Shown piece by piece: positions 8,653 through 16,983 of a stretch of DNA of 64,000 nt. This stretch comes from Sphingobacterium hotanense (GTDB lineage: Bacteria > Bacteroidota > Bacteroidia > Sphingobacteriales > Sphingobacteriaceae). Within the stretch, counting starts at the first letter, position 1; every line of letters starts with the position of its first letter. The DNA lies in contig NZ_CP030848.1 of the NCBI RefSeq assembly GCF_008274825.1, forward strand, positions 2,108,001 to 2,172,000, given 5' to 3'. Under the pieces are notes generated by a model, which had not been told where the DNA came from, made no database searches, and saw only the letters and a list, made by a program, of their open reading frames with translations. The translations under genes were made by a program, and so were the position numbers.

Positions 8653-9235
8653 TAAGCAGTCGCAAGAATCAAAGGATTTGTGGTTGCCTATTGGTGCAGC
8701 GCAGTCGTTTTCTATCAGCGAACTCGATACTGAACTCTTGGATTTGTTTGAAAAGAAAGAGAAAACATTGGAAACGAAAGAGCGCTTTACTAATTGGTTT
8801 AAACAGACAGAAAATCTCTCTAGAGACAGCATGCATAGAATATCGGAAGAAATAGCGCTCTTGGAATATTATATCTCTTTATGGAGTATGCTTCATCCAG
8901 AAGAGCAGCATGTTAAAGTTGATTTTAATATCGCAGATCCGTCTTTACAGGTTAATGCGTTACTTTTCCTCCCACTGGTTCAAAATGCGCTGACAAACGG
9001 TTATAATACGATGCCTGAGCATCCAATTAAAATTCGCTTAAGCAGTACAACTAATCAAATAAAGCTGGAAGTTAGCAATCATGTCAATCACTACCTAAAA
9101 GATCAGTCCGATAACGACTATATTAACTTCCTTCAAGACCGCTTAAAATTTCATTACCCCGATAAGCACAATCTATTCATCAATAGTAATAGTATGCTGT
9201 TCAAGGTGGTAATGATTTTAGATGTTAGACATTAG
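8630..9235 (+). CDS. reduced LytS-type histidine-kinase-like ATPase domain protein
   Basis: From ATG 8630 this gives a 201-residue soluble protein. The stretch ISEEIALLEYYISLWSM followed by LLFLPLVQNALTNGY corresponds to the dimerisation end and N-box of LytS/YehU-type sensor kinases. The phospho-acceptor PHFLFN motif and any membrane or sensor part are missing, and no glycine-rich G-box is visible. It could be a partner or regulator that kept an ATPase-like fold without kinase activity (inference). An ATG at 8603 is open, but 8630 fits better because it starts the MFWKK sequence. The last codons and TAG stop are made of 7-bp TTAGAYA repeat units. Confidence 0.6.
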   Translation: MFWKKSNNKQSQESKDLWLPIGAAQSFSISELDTELLDLFEKKEKTLETKERFTNWFKQTENLSRDSMHRISEEIALLEYYISLWSMLHPEEQHVKVDFNIADPSLQVNALLFLPLVQNALTNGYNTMPEHPIKIRLSSTTNQIKLEVSNHVNHYLKDQSDNDYINFLQDRLKFHYPDKHNLFINSNSMLFKVVMILDVRH

Positions 9236-9264
9236 ATTTAAGATATTAGACGTTAGATATTAGA
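9218..9264. repeat. TTAGAYA heptad array (3' end of preceding gene)
   Basis: Near-tandem 7-bp units TTAGATG, TTAGACA, TTAGATT, then TTAGACG and TTAGATA. The array starts inside the last codons of the kinase-like gene and runs into a terminator. Confidence 0.8.
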
Positions 9265-9291
9265 AACTGCAGCAGTGCAGTTTTTTTTTTT
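9264..9291 (+). terminator. intrinsic terminator of the murF-alr operon
   Basis: 8-bp stem AAACTGCA (9264-9271) / TGCAGTTT (9276-9283), loop GCAG, followed by a run of T. It directly follows the heptad array. Confidence 0.85.
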
Positions 9292-9355
9292 GGAATGGGA
9301 GTAAGGAAGGATGTCTTTGCACCTTTGGTTTAGAGAGGAAGAGGTAGATTGTTTT

Positions 9356-9425
9356 GAACCAAGAAAGGAAGGATTCAAGGATGGACAGGATCCTGCTAAT
9401 CCTTACATCCTTTTTTTCCTGGTTC
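9356..9425. repeat. 70-bp palindromic element, complete copy
   Basis: The left arm starts GAACCAAGAAAGGAAGGAT, the centre is CAGGATCCTG and the right arm ends TTTCCTGGTTC. The two 35-bp arms are near-perfect inverted copies and could form a long hairpin. Other complete copies, all 70 bp, are at 17296, 33664, 35584 and 63619. Confidence 0.85.
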
Positions 9426-9600
9426 AGAAATAGTATTTAGTAGTTAGTACTTAGTATTAAGACCTATGGAGAAGCATCCTGCTCATTCTTGAATCCTTCT
9501 TTTCCTGGTTCAGAAATAGTATTTAGTAGTTAGTACTTAGTATTAAGACCTATGGCGAAACATCCTGCCCATTCTTGAATCCTTCTTTTCCTGGTTCAAA
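9405..9600. repeat. 86-bp tandem array of palindrome arm plus TTAGTAN heptads
   Basis: CTGGTTC recurs at 9419, 9505 and 9591, an exact 86-bp period; the third unit is truncated. Each unit holds one right arm of the 70-bp palindrome, an array of 7-bp TAGTATT/TAGTAGT/TAGTACT units and AAGACCTATGG. Confidence 0.8.
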
Positions 9601-9615
9601 AAACTAATACAAAAA

Positions 9616-9640
9616 ATATGGCGCCTAATCGGCGCCATAT
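9616..9640 (-). terminator. GGCGCC-type terminator of the lipoprotein gene
   Basis: Perfect 10-bp stem ATATGGCGCC/GGCGCCATAT with loop TAATC. The A-run at 9611-9616 is the U-tract on the minus strand. Heptads (TCTAATA) at 9641-9677 lie between this hairpin and the stop codon of the lipoprotein gene. Confidence 0.8.
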
Positions 9641-9677
9641 GTCTAAGATCTAATATCTATACTCTAATATCTAAATA

Positions 9678-10076
9678 TTATCTATCACAACTTGCTCTAA
9701 ACGATTCTTTCGTATCGAGATTCGTATAAGCGATTTCTAAGGTGCTTTCTGAGATGGTAATCGTTCCGATTGCTTCAGAATTAAAGAAGATTGTATTGTT
9801 TTCTCCTTTTTGCATCACGATTCCTGTCAATGAAGGGATGTTTCCTGCATCTGTTTTGAAGTCGAAAGCATACTTATCCCCAACTTTGTACACGCGAACA
9901 GAACCAGGGCCATACGCGACACTTTTGCTGTCATCCAAAAGATTAGTATATCCGACATCGCCAGTATAATTTCCAGTAAATAATTCATTATCTACGGGAT
10001 CATCGTCTTTCGAACAAGCAGAAACTGTAAACAGGACAACGAACAAAAGACTTAATAATTTCAATGTGTTTTTCAT
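9678..10076 (-). CDS. small lipoprotein of unknown function
   Basis: The 132-residue protein has a type II signal peptide with lipobox TVSAC (Cys21) followed by SKDDDP, the acidic tail that directs lipoproteins to the cell surface in Bacteroidota. The rest is a short beta-rich domain (ITISESTLEIAYTN) with no recognised family. A second cysteine sits near the C-terminus (SCDR). Its transcript ends with the heptad array and GGCGCC hairpin. Surface location is inferred from the signal. Confidence 0.75.
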   Translation of the reverse strand: MKNTLKLLSLLFVVLFTVSACSKDDDPVDNELFTGNYTGDVGYTNLLDDSKSVAYGPGSVRVYKVGDKYAFDFKTDAGNIPSLTGIVMQKGENNTIFFNSEAIGTITISESTLEIAYTNLDTKESFRASCDR

Positions 10077-10192
10077 AGTACAATATTTATGTTTTTCTAA
10101 TAGTTATTGTACTTAGTGAACCAAACACGATGCCATTATGACTGCAACATAGCTGTTACATTTTCTTTTTAACACTTCTTAACGCTTTCAAT

Positions 10193-11251
10193 TTAGAATA
10201 ATTTAAGCTGCTGGTCAGTCTTTTTAACGAGTTGTGAACAGTCGAACTCAAAATGCTCTACGTTCAAATTATTGCGTTTGCAGTGCATACGGAAACTATC
10301 TTTTATCATTTGCGCCAGTTGACCCGTTCCTTTCATCCGATTTCCGAACTCGCTATCATTGACCTTTCCATTATGGCAACTTTGGATGCTGTGCCAAATC
10401 TTATTTGCGCGATCGGGGTAAGCCTTATGTAGCCAATTCTCGAATATCTGTCCGATTTCACCATTTAATCGCACGGTCGTATAACCGGCCCATTTCGCCC
10501 CAGCATTGGCTGCTGCTTGCAGAACTTTAGGGATCTCATGATCTGTTAATCCAGGGATCACAGGAGCACACATGATGCCTACGGGCACTCCAAGCTTGGA
10601 AAGCGACTCGATCACATGTAAGCGCTGTTTAGCAGTTACCGTCCTAGGTTCGAGCTTCAATCGCGTATCTTCTGTTAATGAATTGATGGAAATGTAGACC
10701 ACGCATAGATTCCGATTGGCAAGCTCGCTGATGATATCAGCATCGCGCAGGATCAAGCTGTTCTTTGTAATAATGCTTACCGGCTGGCCATATTGGCTTG
10801 CAGTCTTTAAAATTCCACGAGTTAATTGGAATTTCCGCTCTAAGGGTTGGTAGCAGTCTGTATTGCCGGAAAGCGATATAGGCATACCTGTCCAAGATTT
10901 ACGGCTGATAAATTCACGGAATAACTTGACGCTATTCGCTTTCACCATGATTTTAGTTTCGAAATCCAAACCGGCGCTGTATCCCCAGTACTGATGAGAA
11001 TTGCGCGCATAGCAATAGATGCATCCATGCTCGCAACCCTGATAGGGATTGGCTGAATATTCCATGCCCACATCGGGGCTTGTCACCTTATTTACGAAAC
11101 TCTTGGGATGTACGATCGTAAAGTGAGTTTGCGGCTTTTCCTCTTCCCATTCATCGATCCCCTCAATAATATCTTTACTATAGCACTGTTTAAAGAAGAT
11201 GTTCGATACATTCTCCTGTGCACCACGACCTTGAATAAATTCAGTAGCCAT
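10193..11251 (-). CDS. PA0069-type radical SAM protein
   Basis: The 352-residue protein has the radical SAM cluster motif CEHGCIYCYARNS (CxxxCxxC), preceded by YSANPYQG, and later strands typical of the SplB-like group. Members are called PA0069 or Rv2578c family and resemble DNA photoproduct lyases; the substrate is not established. The start is supported by the upstream promoter-like AT-rich region, which contains an operator-like palindrome TACTAA-N5-TTAGTA (11277-11293) also found before the exonuclease-GIY-YIG gene. It is transcribed alone. Confidence 0.85.
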   Translation of the reverse strand: MATEFIQGRGAQENVSNIFFKQCYSKDIIEGIDEWEEEKPQTHFTIVHPKSFVNKVTSPDVGMEYSANPYQGCEHGCIYCYARNSHQYWGYSAGLDFETKIMVKANSVKLFREFISRKSWTGMPISLSGNTDCYQPLERKFQLTRGILKTASQYGQPVSIITKNSLILRDADIISELANRNLCVVYISINSLTEDTRLKLEPRTVTAKQRLHVIESLSKLGVPVGIMCAPVIPGLTDHEIPKVLQAAANAGAKWAGYTTVRLNGEIGQIFENWLHKAYPDRANKIWHSIQSCHNGKVNDSEFGNRMKGTGQLAQMIKDSFRMHCKRNNLNVEHFEFDCSQLVKKTDQQLKLF

Positions 11252-11259
11252 ATTTCCTC

Positions 11260-11293
11260 CTAATATTTTTCTAAAATACTAAAAATATTAGTA
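11260..11293 (-). promoter_or_regulatory. operator-like palindrome upstream of the radical SAM gene
   Basis: CTAATATTTTT (11260-11270) pairs with AAAAATATTAG (11281-11291). Within it lies TACTAA-AAATA-TTAGTA (11277-11293), a perfect 6-5-6 palindrome 26 bases before the ATG. The same 6-5-6 palindrome is at 23385-23401. Confidence 0.55.
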
Positions 11294-11319
11294 AAAATAC
11301 AGCGCTATATTGTCATATT

Positions 11320-13404
11320 TTATACGGACTCAGTCGTTTCTTTTTTGGTCTTTGCATATAGATAGCTGAAAATCTCGAGCTGCGAGCGAAATGCAGGCTT
11401 TTTGTTGCTCACATATTCATTCGTCTGCAGGTTGTCGAAAATCCTAGCTTTTACATTATCTTTAAGCTGAATCTGTAACAAATCCTTAAGCTCAGTTTTC
11501 AACTTCTTATTATTGATTTTCACTGCTGCTTCAATACGATAGTCTAGATTCCGCGTCATCAAATCGGCCGAAGAGATATAGGTCAACTCTTTGCCAGCAG
11601 CGTAGAAATAGAACACACGGGCGTGTTCTAAATATTCATCTACAATGCTGATACCATATAATGGCTCTTTAAATTTCTTCTGATTGATGGCACAGTAGAC
11701 GCCACGAACAATGAGCTCCACCTTTACGCCGGCAATTGCAGCCTCATACAACTTTTTGATACATTCTTTATCGCTCAGGGAGTTGATCTTAATGATGACG
11801 TGGGCTTTTCGACCAGCCTTCGCCTCGATGATCTCTTTATCTATAAACTGCAGAATTTGCTGACGCATATCCAAAGGGCAGGTCAGTAAGCTTTTACAGT
11901 TTTTAATCGTGTTTTCTAAAGGCAACTTCGGCTTTTGTAAGGCATTGAATATCTTATTGATATCGGCCATTACGCTTTTGTTGCTGGTCATCAAACAGTG
12001 GTCTCCGTAAATTCGAGCCGTCTTCTCATTAATGTTTCCGGTGCTCACAAAACCATACTGAATCGTTTTGTTATCTACCCGCTTTTTGATAATACATAGT
12101 TTGGCATGTACTTTCCTGTTCGGAATACCGACAAGCACCTTCACGCCCTCCATTTCGAAACGTTCTTTCCAATCCAAATTATGCTCTTCATCAAATCGCG
12201 CACGCAATTCCAACATCACCGTCACTTCTTTTCCATTCCGCGCTGCATTCACTAAAGCATTCGCGATCTTGGAGTTCGTAGCCATTCTATAGATGGTAAT
12301 CTTGATCGTTTTTACGTCCGGATCCATTGCAGCTTCCCGCAACAGATCAATCATCGGCCTAAACTGATGATATGGAAAGGAGAGGAGCACGTCTTTTTTC
12401 AAGATGACATCCGTCACACGCTCGACATCGCAGAGGTCAGGATGTTCAAACGAAGTTCGCTCAAAGGGCTTCTTATAGGATCTGAACACATCCGGGAAGT
12501 CCATAAAATGCTTGAAATTGTGGATTTTCTGTCCAGGGATGATGCTGTCTCGTTTTGATAGATCCAGTTTTCGAATCAAAAACTCCAAAAGCATCTGGTC
12601 CATGTCCTTATCAAATACAAAGCGTGTTGGCTTGCCTTTACGTCTATTTTTTACGCCTTTTGTAATCTTTTCTACAAAGGTCGTGTTCACGTCATTGTCT
12701 AAATCAAACTCAGCATCTTTGGTAATCTTGAAGGTATTAGCTACAAATTCATCAAAGCCGAAATAAGAGAAAATATAAGGCAGATTAACTTTTACCACAT
12801 CTTCAATCAAGATAATATGCTTCTGATTCTTAGGAGCCGGCAGAATCACAAATCGACCATGCTGGCTCGATGGTAATTCAATGATGGCAAACTTCGTCTG
12901 ATATTGCCAGTCTTTCTTATACATGGCAACACCCAAATAAAGACTTTTGTCGCGCAGGTAGGGCATAGGGCGTACCTCATCCAAGAGCAGCGGAATAATA
13001 CTGCTTTCCACCTCTCGGTCGAAATAGTCTTTCACAAATGCCAATTGCTCCTCCGACAAATCCTCCGCAGTCTTAATAAAGACACGTTGTTTTGCCATTT
13101 CTTTCTGAACATCTAACCAAATCTTATCAAACTTTTTCTGCTGCTTGATGACGATATGCGTTATCTGCTCTAAAATAACGTTGGGATCTTCATAAAAAGA
13201 TCCCAACACTACTTTGGTATTAATCTCCGCAGCGCGCTTTAATGCAGCGACACGGACACGAAAAAACTCGTCTAGATTATTCGAGAAGATACCTAGAAAC
13301 TTGATGCGTTGTTCCAATGGAACCTCAGTGTCTGCAGCTTCTTGCAATACACGAGCGTTAAAACTTAACCAACTAATATCCCTTGGGATAAACTTTTTTG
13401 CCAT
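11320..13404 (-). CDS. ppk1: polyphosphate kinase 1
   Basis: The 694-residue enzyme reversibly makes inorganic polyphosphate from ATP. All four PPK1 domains are present: the N-terminal FIPRDISWLSFNARVLQEA start, the head domain, and the two PLD-like C-terminal domains with the autophosphorylated histidine H433 in RKVHAKLC and the ATP-site motif RARFDEEHN. Start chosen at Met 13404 because family members begin there; ATG 13419 would add five residues. It ends before a short gap and the divergent-free radical SAM gene on the same strand. No ppx neighbour is visible. Confidence 0.95.
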   Translation of the reverse strand: MAKKFIPRDISWLSFNARVLQEAADTEVPLEQRIKFLGIFSNNLDEFFRVRVAALKRAAEINTKVVLGSFYEDPNVILEQITHIVIKQQKKFDKIWLDVQKEMAKQRVFIKTAEDLSEEQLAFVKDYFDREVESSIIPLLLDEVRPMPYLRDKSLYLGVAMYKKDWQYQTKFAIIELPSSQHGRFVILPAPKNQKHIILIEDVVKVNLPYIFSYFGFDEFVANTFKITKDAEFDLDNDVNTTFVEKITKGVKNRRKGKPTRFVFDKDMDQMLLEFLIRKLDLSKRDSIIPGQKIHNFKHFMDFPDVFRSYKKPFERTSFEHPDLCDVERVTDVILKKDVLLSFPYHQFRPMIDLLREAAMDPDVKTIKITIYRMATNSKIANALVNAARNGKEVTVMLELRARFDEEHNLDWKERFEMEGVKVLVGIPNRKVHAKLCIIKKRVDNKTIQYGFVSTGNINEKTARIYGDHCLMTSNKSVMADINKIFNALQKPKLPLENTIKNCKSLLTCPLDMRQQILQFIDKEIIEAKAGRKAHVIIKINSLSDKECIKKLYEAAIAGVKVELIVRGVYCAINQKKFKEPLYGISIVDEYLEHARVFYFYAAGKELTYISSADLMTRNLDYRIEAAVKINNKKLKTELKDLLQIQLKDNVKARIFDNLQTNEYVSNKKPAFRSQLEIFSYLYAKTKKETTESV

Positions 13405-13484
13405 TTCTAGTTCTCTCATATTAGCCCCGAAATTATCGGTGCTGTGTTAAATTTTTATTAACTATCTAAAATCAAATTGTTAAA

Positions 13485-13868
13485 TCACTTTTGCGACCCA
13501 TATCTCTTTTGAATATTTATTGCCTCAAACTTTTTGTCGTCGTAGTGCGGCTCTTCAATATTTAAAGTTGTAGGAAAAGGTTTATGTTTATCGAAAAAGA
13601 AGACTTTAGTAACCGAACCATAGTCATTGGTAGGAAATTGATCCGCACATTGATCATATTGTGCATTCATCGGATCACCGACCGTTACTGCATAAATCCG
13701 AATAATGCCACCCTTATTCTGCTCATTCCGCACAAAGGCGACCTCTTCAAAATCTCCGGGCAAATCTTTAATCGAAGGCTGCGAATAAGCATCCCAGATA
13801 AAATACCCTAATAAACAAATGAGCGGAATGGCAAAAAACCAAACCTTTTTACTTTTCTGTTGCGCCAT
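13485..13868 (-). CDS. membrane-anchored hypothetical protein
   Basis: The 127-residue protein starts with a basic segment and one hydrophobic helix (about residues 9-26, WFFAIPLICLLGYFIWDAY). A polar, probably periplasmic domain follows. No family is recognised. It lies 15 bases downstream of the DJ-1 gene and likely ends the FMN reductase/DJ-1 operon. Its start overlaps nothing and the reading frame is intact. Confidence 0.6.
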   Translation of the reverse strand: MAQQKSKKVWFFAIPLICLLGYFIWDAYSQPSIKDLPGDFEEVAFVRNEQNKGGIIRIYAVTVGDPMNAQYDQCADQFPTNDYGSVTKVFFFDKHKPFPTTLNIEEPHYDDKKFEAINIQKRYGSQK

Positions 13869-13883
13869 CTATCCCTACCTCGA

Positions 13884-14462
13884 TTATAAACTAACTTGGA
13901 TGCCTAACAATTTATAAAACTCTTTCAAAATCGCTTGGTGACCTGGCCAAGCAGGCGAGGTTACTAATTTTCCGTCAACAACAGCTTGGTCTGCAGGAAT
14001 GTTTTTCCAGGTACCGCCTGCCAACTCTATATCCGGACCAACAGCCACATAAGCTGTCAATGTACGTCCCTTCAATACCTGCGCAGTCGTTAATACCTGT
14101 ATACCATGACAGATCGCTGCAACGGGCTTATTTTTCTCAAAGAAATGCTTCGTAATTTCGATAACGCGTTTATTTAAACGAATGTACTCCGCTGATCGAC
14201 CTCCTGCTATGTAAAGTCCATCATAGTGATCCGGATTTACCGAATCAAAATCTTTATTAATTGCAAAGTTGTGCCCGCGCAATTCTTTATACGTTTGATC
14301 GCCGGTAAAATCGTGAACTGCCGTAGGTACGACATCACCTTTTTTACGATCTGGAGCAATAGCATCTACTTCGATACCTACAGCACCCATCGCTTGGAAG
14401 GGAACCATCGCTTCATAATCTTCAACATAATCTCCAACTAATAATAATACTTTCTTTGCCAT
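13884..14462 (-). CDS. DJ-1/PfpI family protein
   Basis: The 192-residue class I glutamine amidotransferase-like protein has the nucleophile elbow VAAICHG (Cys118) and an N-terminal VGDYVEDYE acidic residue that pairs with it in this family. Members act as deglycases, glyoxalase-like enzymes or chaperones; which applies here cannot be read from sequence. It lies 12 bases downstream of an NADPH-dependent FMN reductase, a common stress-related pairing. Confidence 0.85.
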   Translation of the reverse strand: MAKKVLLLVGDYVEDYEAMVPFQAMGAVGIEVDAIAPDRKKGDVVPTAVHDFTGDQTYKELRGHNFAINKDFDSVNPDHYDGLYIAGGRSAEYIRLNKRVIEITKHFFEKNKPVAAICHGIQVLTTAQVLKGRTLTAYVAVGPDIELAGGTWKNIPADQAVVDGKLVTSPAWPGHQAILKEFYKLLGIQVSL

Positions 14463-14474
14463 GATATTTAATTT

Positions 14475-15041
14475 TTAATTATTGTTCTCTGTTAACTTCG
14501 TCGCCATCATTCGTTTGGTCTTACGCACCTTAGCCTCCAATTGACTACGCAATAAGGGCGTAATGATGCCAACGCCTTCTTTAAAATTCTTGCTGTATTC
14601 CGGCAGTGAAAAGCTTTCCAGAATATCAGCGCCATCTTTCGGCATGCGGGACAATGCGATATCCAAAATGCATTGACCACCGCCTTTGCCATTGCTGGTC
14701 GCTAATAGAAAAACAGCTTTTCCATTAAATAGTTTACGACCTTTGATTCTTGAGGTCCAATCGTAGATATTCTTGTATGCGGTGGCGTAGTTTCCGTTAT
14801 GTTCTGCCAAGGAAATTAATATCAGATCTGCCCAATCGATCTTTGCTGCGAATGCTTGCGCAGCATCAGGGCTGCCAATCTCCTGTTCTCGATCGACGGA
14901 GAATAGCGGCATTTCAAAATCGTTCAAATCTAATATTTCAATGATATCGTCTGTTTCTTTATAATATTTGGAAACCGAAGTGATAAACTTCTTGTTGATG
15001 GAGTTCTTGCTGCTGCTACCAGCGAAAGCCAATATTTTCAT
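14475..15041 (-). CDS. NADPH-dependent FMN reductase family protein
   Basis: The 188-residue flavodoxin-like oxidoreductase has the phosphate-binding loop AGSSSKNSINKK at residues 7-18 and LISLAEHNGNYATAYKNIYDW, the typical flavin-side motif of the family. It likely reduces FMN, quinones or similar electron acceptors. It is the first gene of a likely operon with DJ-1 and a membrane-anchored protein. Confidence 0.85.
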   Translation of the reverse strand: MKILAFAGSSSKNSINKKFITSVSKYYKETDDIIEILDLNDFEMPLFSVDREQEIGSPDAAQAFAAKIDWADLILISLAEHNGNYATAYKNIYDWTSRIKGRKLFNGKAVFLLATSNGKGGGQCILDIALSRMPKDGADILESFSLPEYSKNFKEGVGIITPLLRSQLEAKVRKTKRMMATKLTENNN

Positions 15042-15065
15042 GTCTTAAATTTAGCGAATTATTAG

Positions 15066-15097
15066 GCATAAAAAAAGCCTATGATTAATCATAGGCT
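15066..15097 (-). terminator. terminator overlapping the stop codon of the secreted protein gene
   Basis: Perfect 11-bp inverted repeat AGCCTATGATT/AATCATAGGCT (15076-15097) followed on the minus strand by seven U. The TAA stop (15085-15087) lies at the tip of the hairpin. Confidence 0.8.
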
Positions 15098-15714
15098 GTA
15101 ATTTCTGCTTTACCTTCTGTACCAGGCGACCCTGAATATACTTGACCTTGCGGTACTCCCCGCAGTCCCGGACCAGACATGGAAATTTGTGAATAAACAC
15201 GTTGCAAGTCTGATGTAGGGTTTACGCGAAGTCCACCTTGCTGTACATCGATCAATAAATAGTTCTTTCCTTTTTTATCGGTAGTCTGTGGTTTGATTCC
15301 GGTACTCGCATAGGCGAAGTTTACTTTTCCACCATTTCCGTTAGGAAAGGTTTTGGTACCGTTCATTGCATCCCATCCGCGCGCAATCACATAAAGCGAG
15401 CCTAACTCTTGTAGATTCACCTTGATATCAAAGTTCGTCGCGTTGTTCTTACCGTCTGAACCTGAAATAACCGCGTTTTTACCGATAATAGCATGACCAA
15501 TCTCTAGTTTTACATCCTTCTTACCAAAGAATTCCAACTTGGCTTTGTCCTTCATAATCAATGTGTCGATACGAACGATCATCGACGAATCACGGCTCAC
15601 GAAATTTTTAGTCTTCTTTTTTCCAACTTCCAATTTCGTTATATGTTCTGTTGTTTGCGCCTGGCTATTCAAGCCGAGAAACAACATACTTAAGCTTAAT
15701 ATTAAATATTTCAT
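15085..15714 (-). CDS. secreted hypothetical protein
   Basis: The 209-residue protein has a signal peptide (MKYLILSLSMLFLGLNSQAQ) and a beta-rich body with alternating charged strands (KLEFFGKKDVKLEIG, NFDIKVNLQELGSLYVIARG). This layout recalls the auto-adhesin-like head domain proteins of Bacteroidota, but the similarity is weak. It follows lpxB on the same strand after 43 bases. Its stop codon is built into the terminator hairpin. Confidence 0.6.
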   Translation of the reverse strand: MKYLILSLSMLFLGLNSQAQTTEHITKLEVGKKKTKNFVSRDSSMIVRIDTLIMKDKAKLEFFGKKDVKLEIGHAIIGKNAVISGSDGKNNATNFDIKVNLQELGSLYVIARGWDAMNGTKTFPNGNGGKVNFAYASTGIKPQTTDKKGKNYLLIDVQQGGLRVNPTSDLQRVYSQISMSGPGLRGVPQGQVYSGSPGTEGKAEITAYD

Positions 15715-15757
15715 ATGTTAACCTCCTGTCTTTTAGACTATATTAAAGTTAGAAAGT

Positions 15758-16876
15758 TTATTCCAAACCTTTCATATATTTTACGATCAAGGCAGCTGTT
15801 TTCTCGGAAGCTCCCGGCGTCCCCATCTTTTCAATCAACATGTCGTAGTTCTCTAATACACTTGCTCTGTGTTCAGGATTCAGCGTTAGCTCTTTTAGTT
15901 CCTCCGAAATGCTCATCGTATCGCAATCGTTTTGGATAAGCTCGCGGACAGACAGATAATCGTTTATTAAATTAACGAGCGAAATAAAACGCACTTTGAT
16001 CAACCGACGAGCAATCATTACCGTAATCGGGTTGGCTTTGTAGACAACGACTTGCGGAACGCGCAATAACGCAGTTTCCAAGGTTGCCGTGCCTGAAGCA
16101 ACAACAGCAGCTTCAGCATTTTTCAATAGATCATAGGTTTGGTCGAATACGACAGGAATGTCCTCATCGCCAATATAATTTTTGTAATAGGCTAAGTCAA
16201 AATTCGGAGCTCCCGCAATAACCAACTGATGAGCCGGAAACATGCGGTTCAGATCGACCATGATGGGAAGGAGGTTCTCGATTTCCATCTTGCGACTTCC
16301 GGGCAATAAAGCAATGATAGGTTTATGCCCCAATCCATTATCCGCCTTAAAATTAGGGTTGAACTTATAGGCAGCAATGGCATCCAACAATGGATTCCCA
16401 ACGTAGTCAACATTATAATGAAACTGCTTGTAGAACTTGACCTCGAACGGTAGGATACAAAACATGTGGTCTACCAACTTCTTGATCTTGTACACCCTTT
16501 TTTGATTCCATGCCCATATTTTCGGAGATATATAATAGCAAACCCTAATGCCCAAGTTCTTAGCAAAAGCAGCAACCTTAAGATTAAAACCCGGAAAATC
16601 GATTAAAATTAGCGTGTCTGGTTGCTGTTTAACAATATCTTCTTTTACCTTCTTAAGGTTCTTGGCAATGCTGCTCAAATTCTTTAATACCTCAATAAAG
16701 CCCATAAAAGCCATCTCTGAAGTATGTATCAGTACCTGCTCGCCAGCCGCTGCCGCCATCTGATCGCCACCAACGATATTAAAACTTGCCTCCGGATCTT
16801 CCTTTTTCAATGCTTTAATCAAATTCGCACCATGAAGATCACCCGAAGTTTCTCCTGCTATAATGTAATATCTCAT
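15758..16876 (-). CDS. lpxB: lipid-A-disaccharide synthase
   Basis: The 372-residue GT19 glycosyltransferase joins UDP-2,3-diacylglucosamine and lipid X into the lipid A disaccharide on the inner membrane. The start MRYYIIAGETSGDLHGANLI and the internal LLPGSRKMEIENLLPIM and SGTATLETALL stretches are signatures of LpxB. Length is normal and no residue appears missing. It is transcribed ahead of the secreted protein gene. The upstream region holds dispersed repeats rather than another gene. Confidence 0.95.
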   Translation of the reverse strand: MRYYIIAGETSGDLHGANLIKALKKEDPEASFNIVGGDQMAAAAGEQVLIHTSEMAFMGFIEVLKNLSSIAKNLKKVKEDIVKQQPDTLILIDFPGFNLKVAAFAKNLGIRVCYYISPKIWAWNQKRVYKIKKLVDHMFCILPFEVKFYKQFHYNVDYVGNPLLDAIAAYKFNPNFKADNGLGHKPIIALLPGSRKMEIENLLPIMVDLNRMFPAHQLVIAGAPNFDLAYYKNYIGDEDIPVVFDQTYDLLKNAEAAVVASGTATLETALLRVPQVVVYKANPITVMIARRLIKVRFISLVNLINDYLSVRELIQNDCDTMSISEELKELTLNPEHRASVLENYDMLIEKMGTPGASEKTAALIVKYMKGLE

Positions 16877-16983
16877 GTTTTATATTAACCCTTTAAATAT
16901 ACGGAATCTTTATAGGATGATGCAATTCCGCCCTTTTTGCATAAATATTTCTTCAACTTTTTTACGGATCTCGCTTTGTATAG

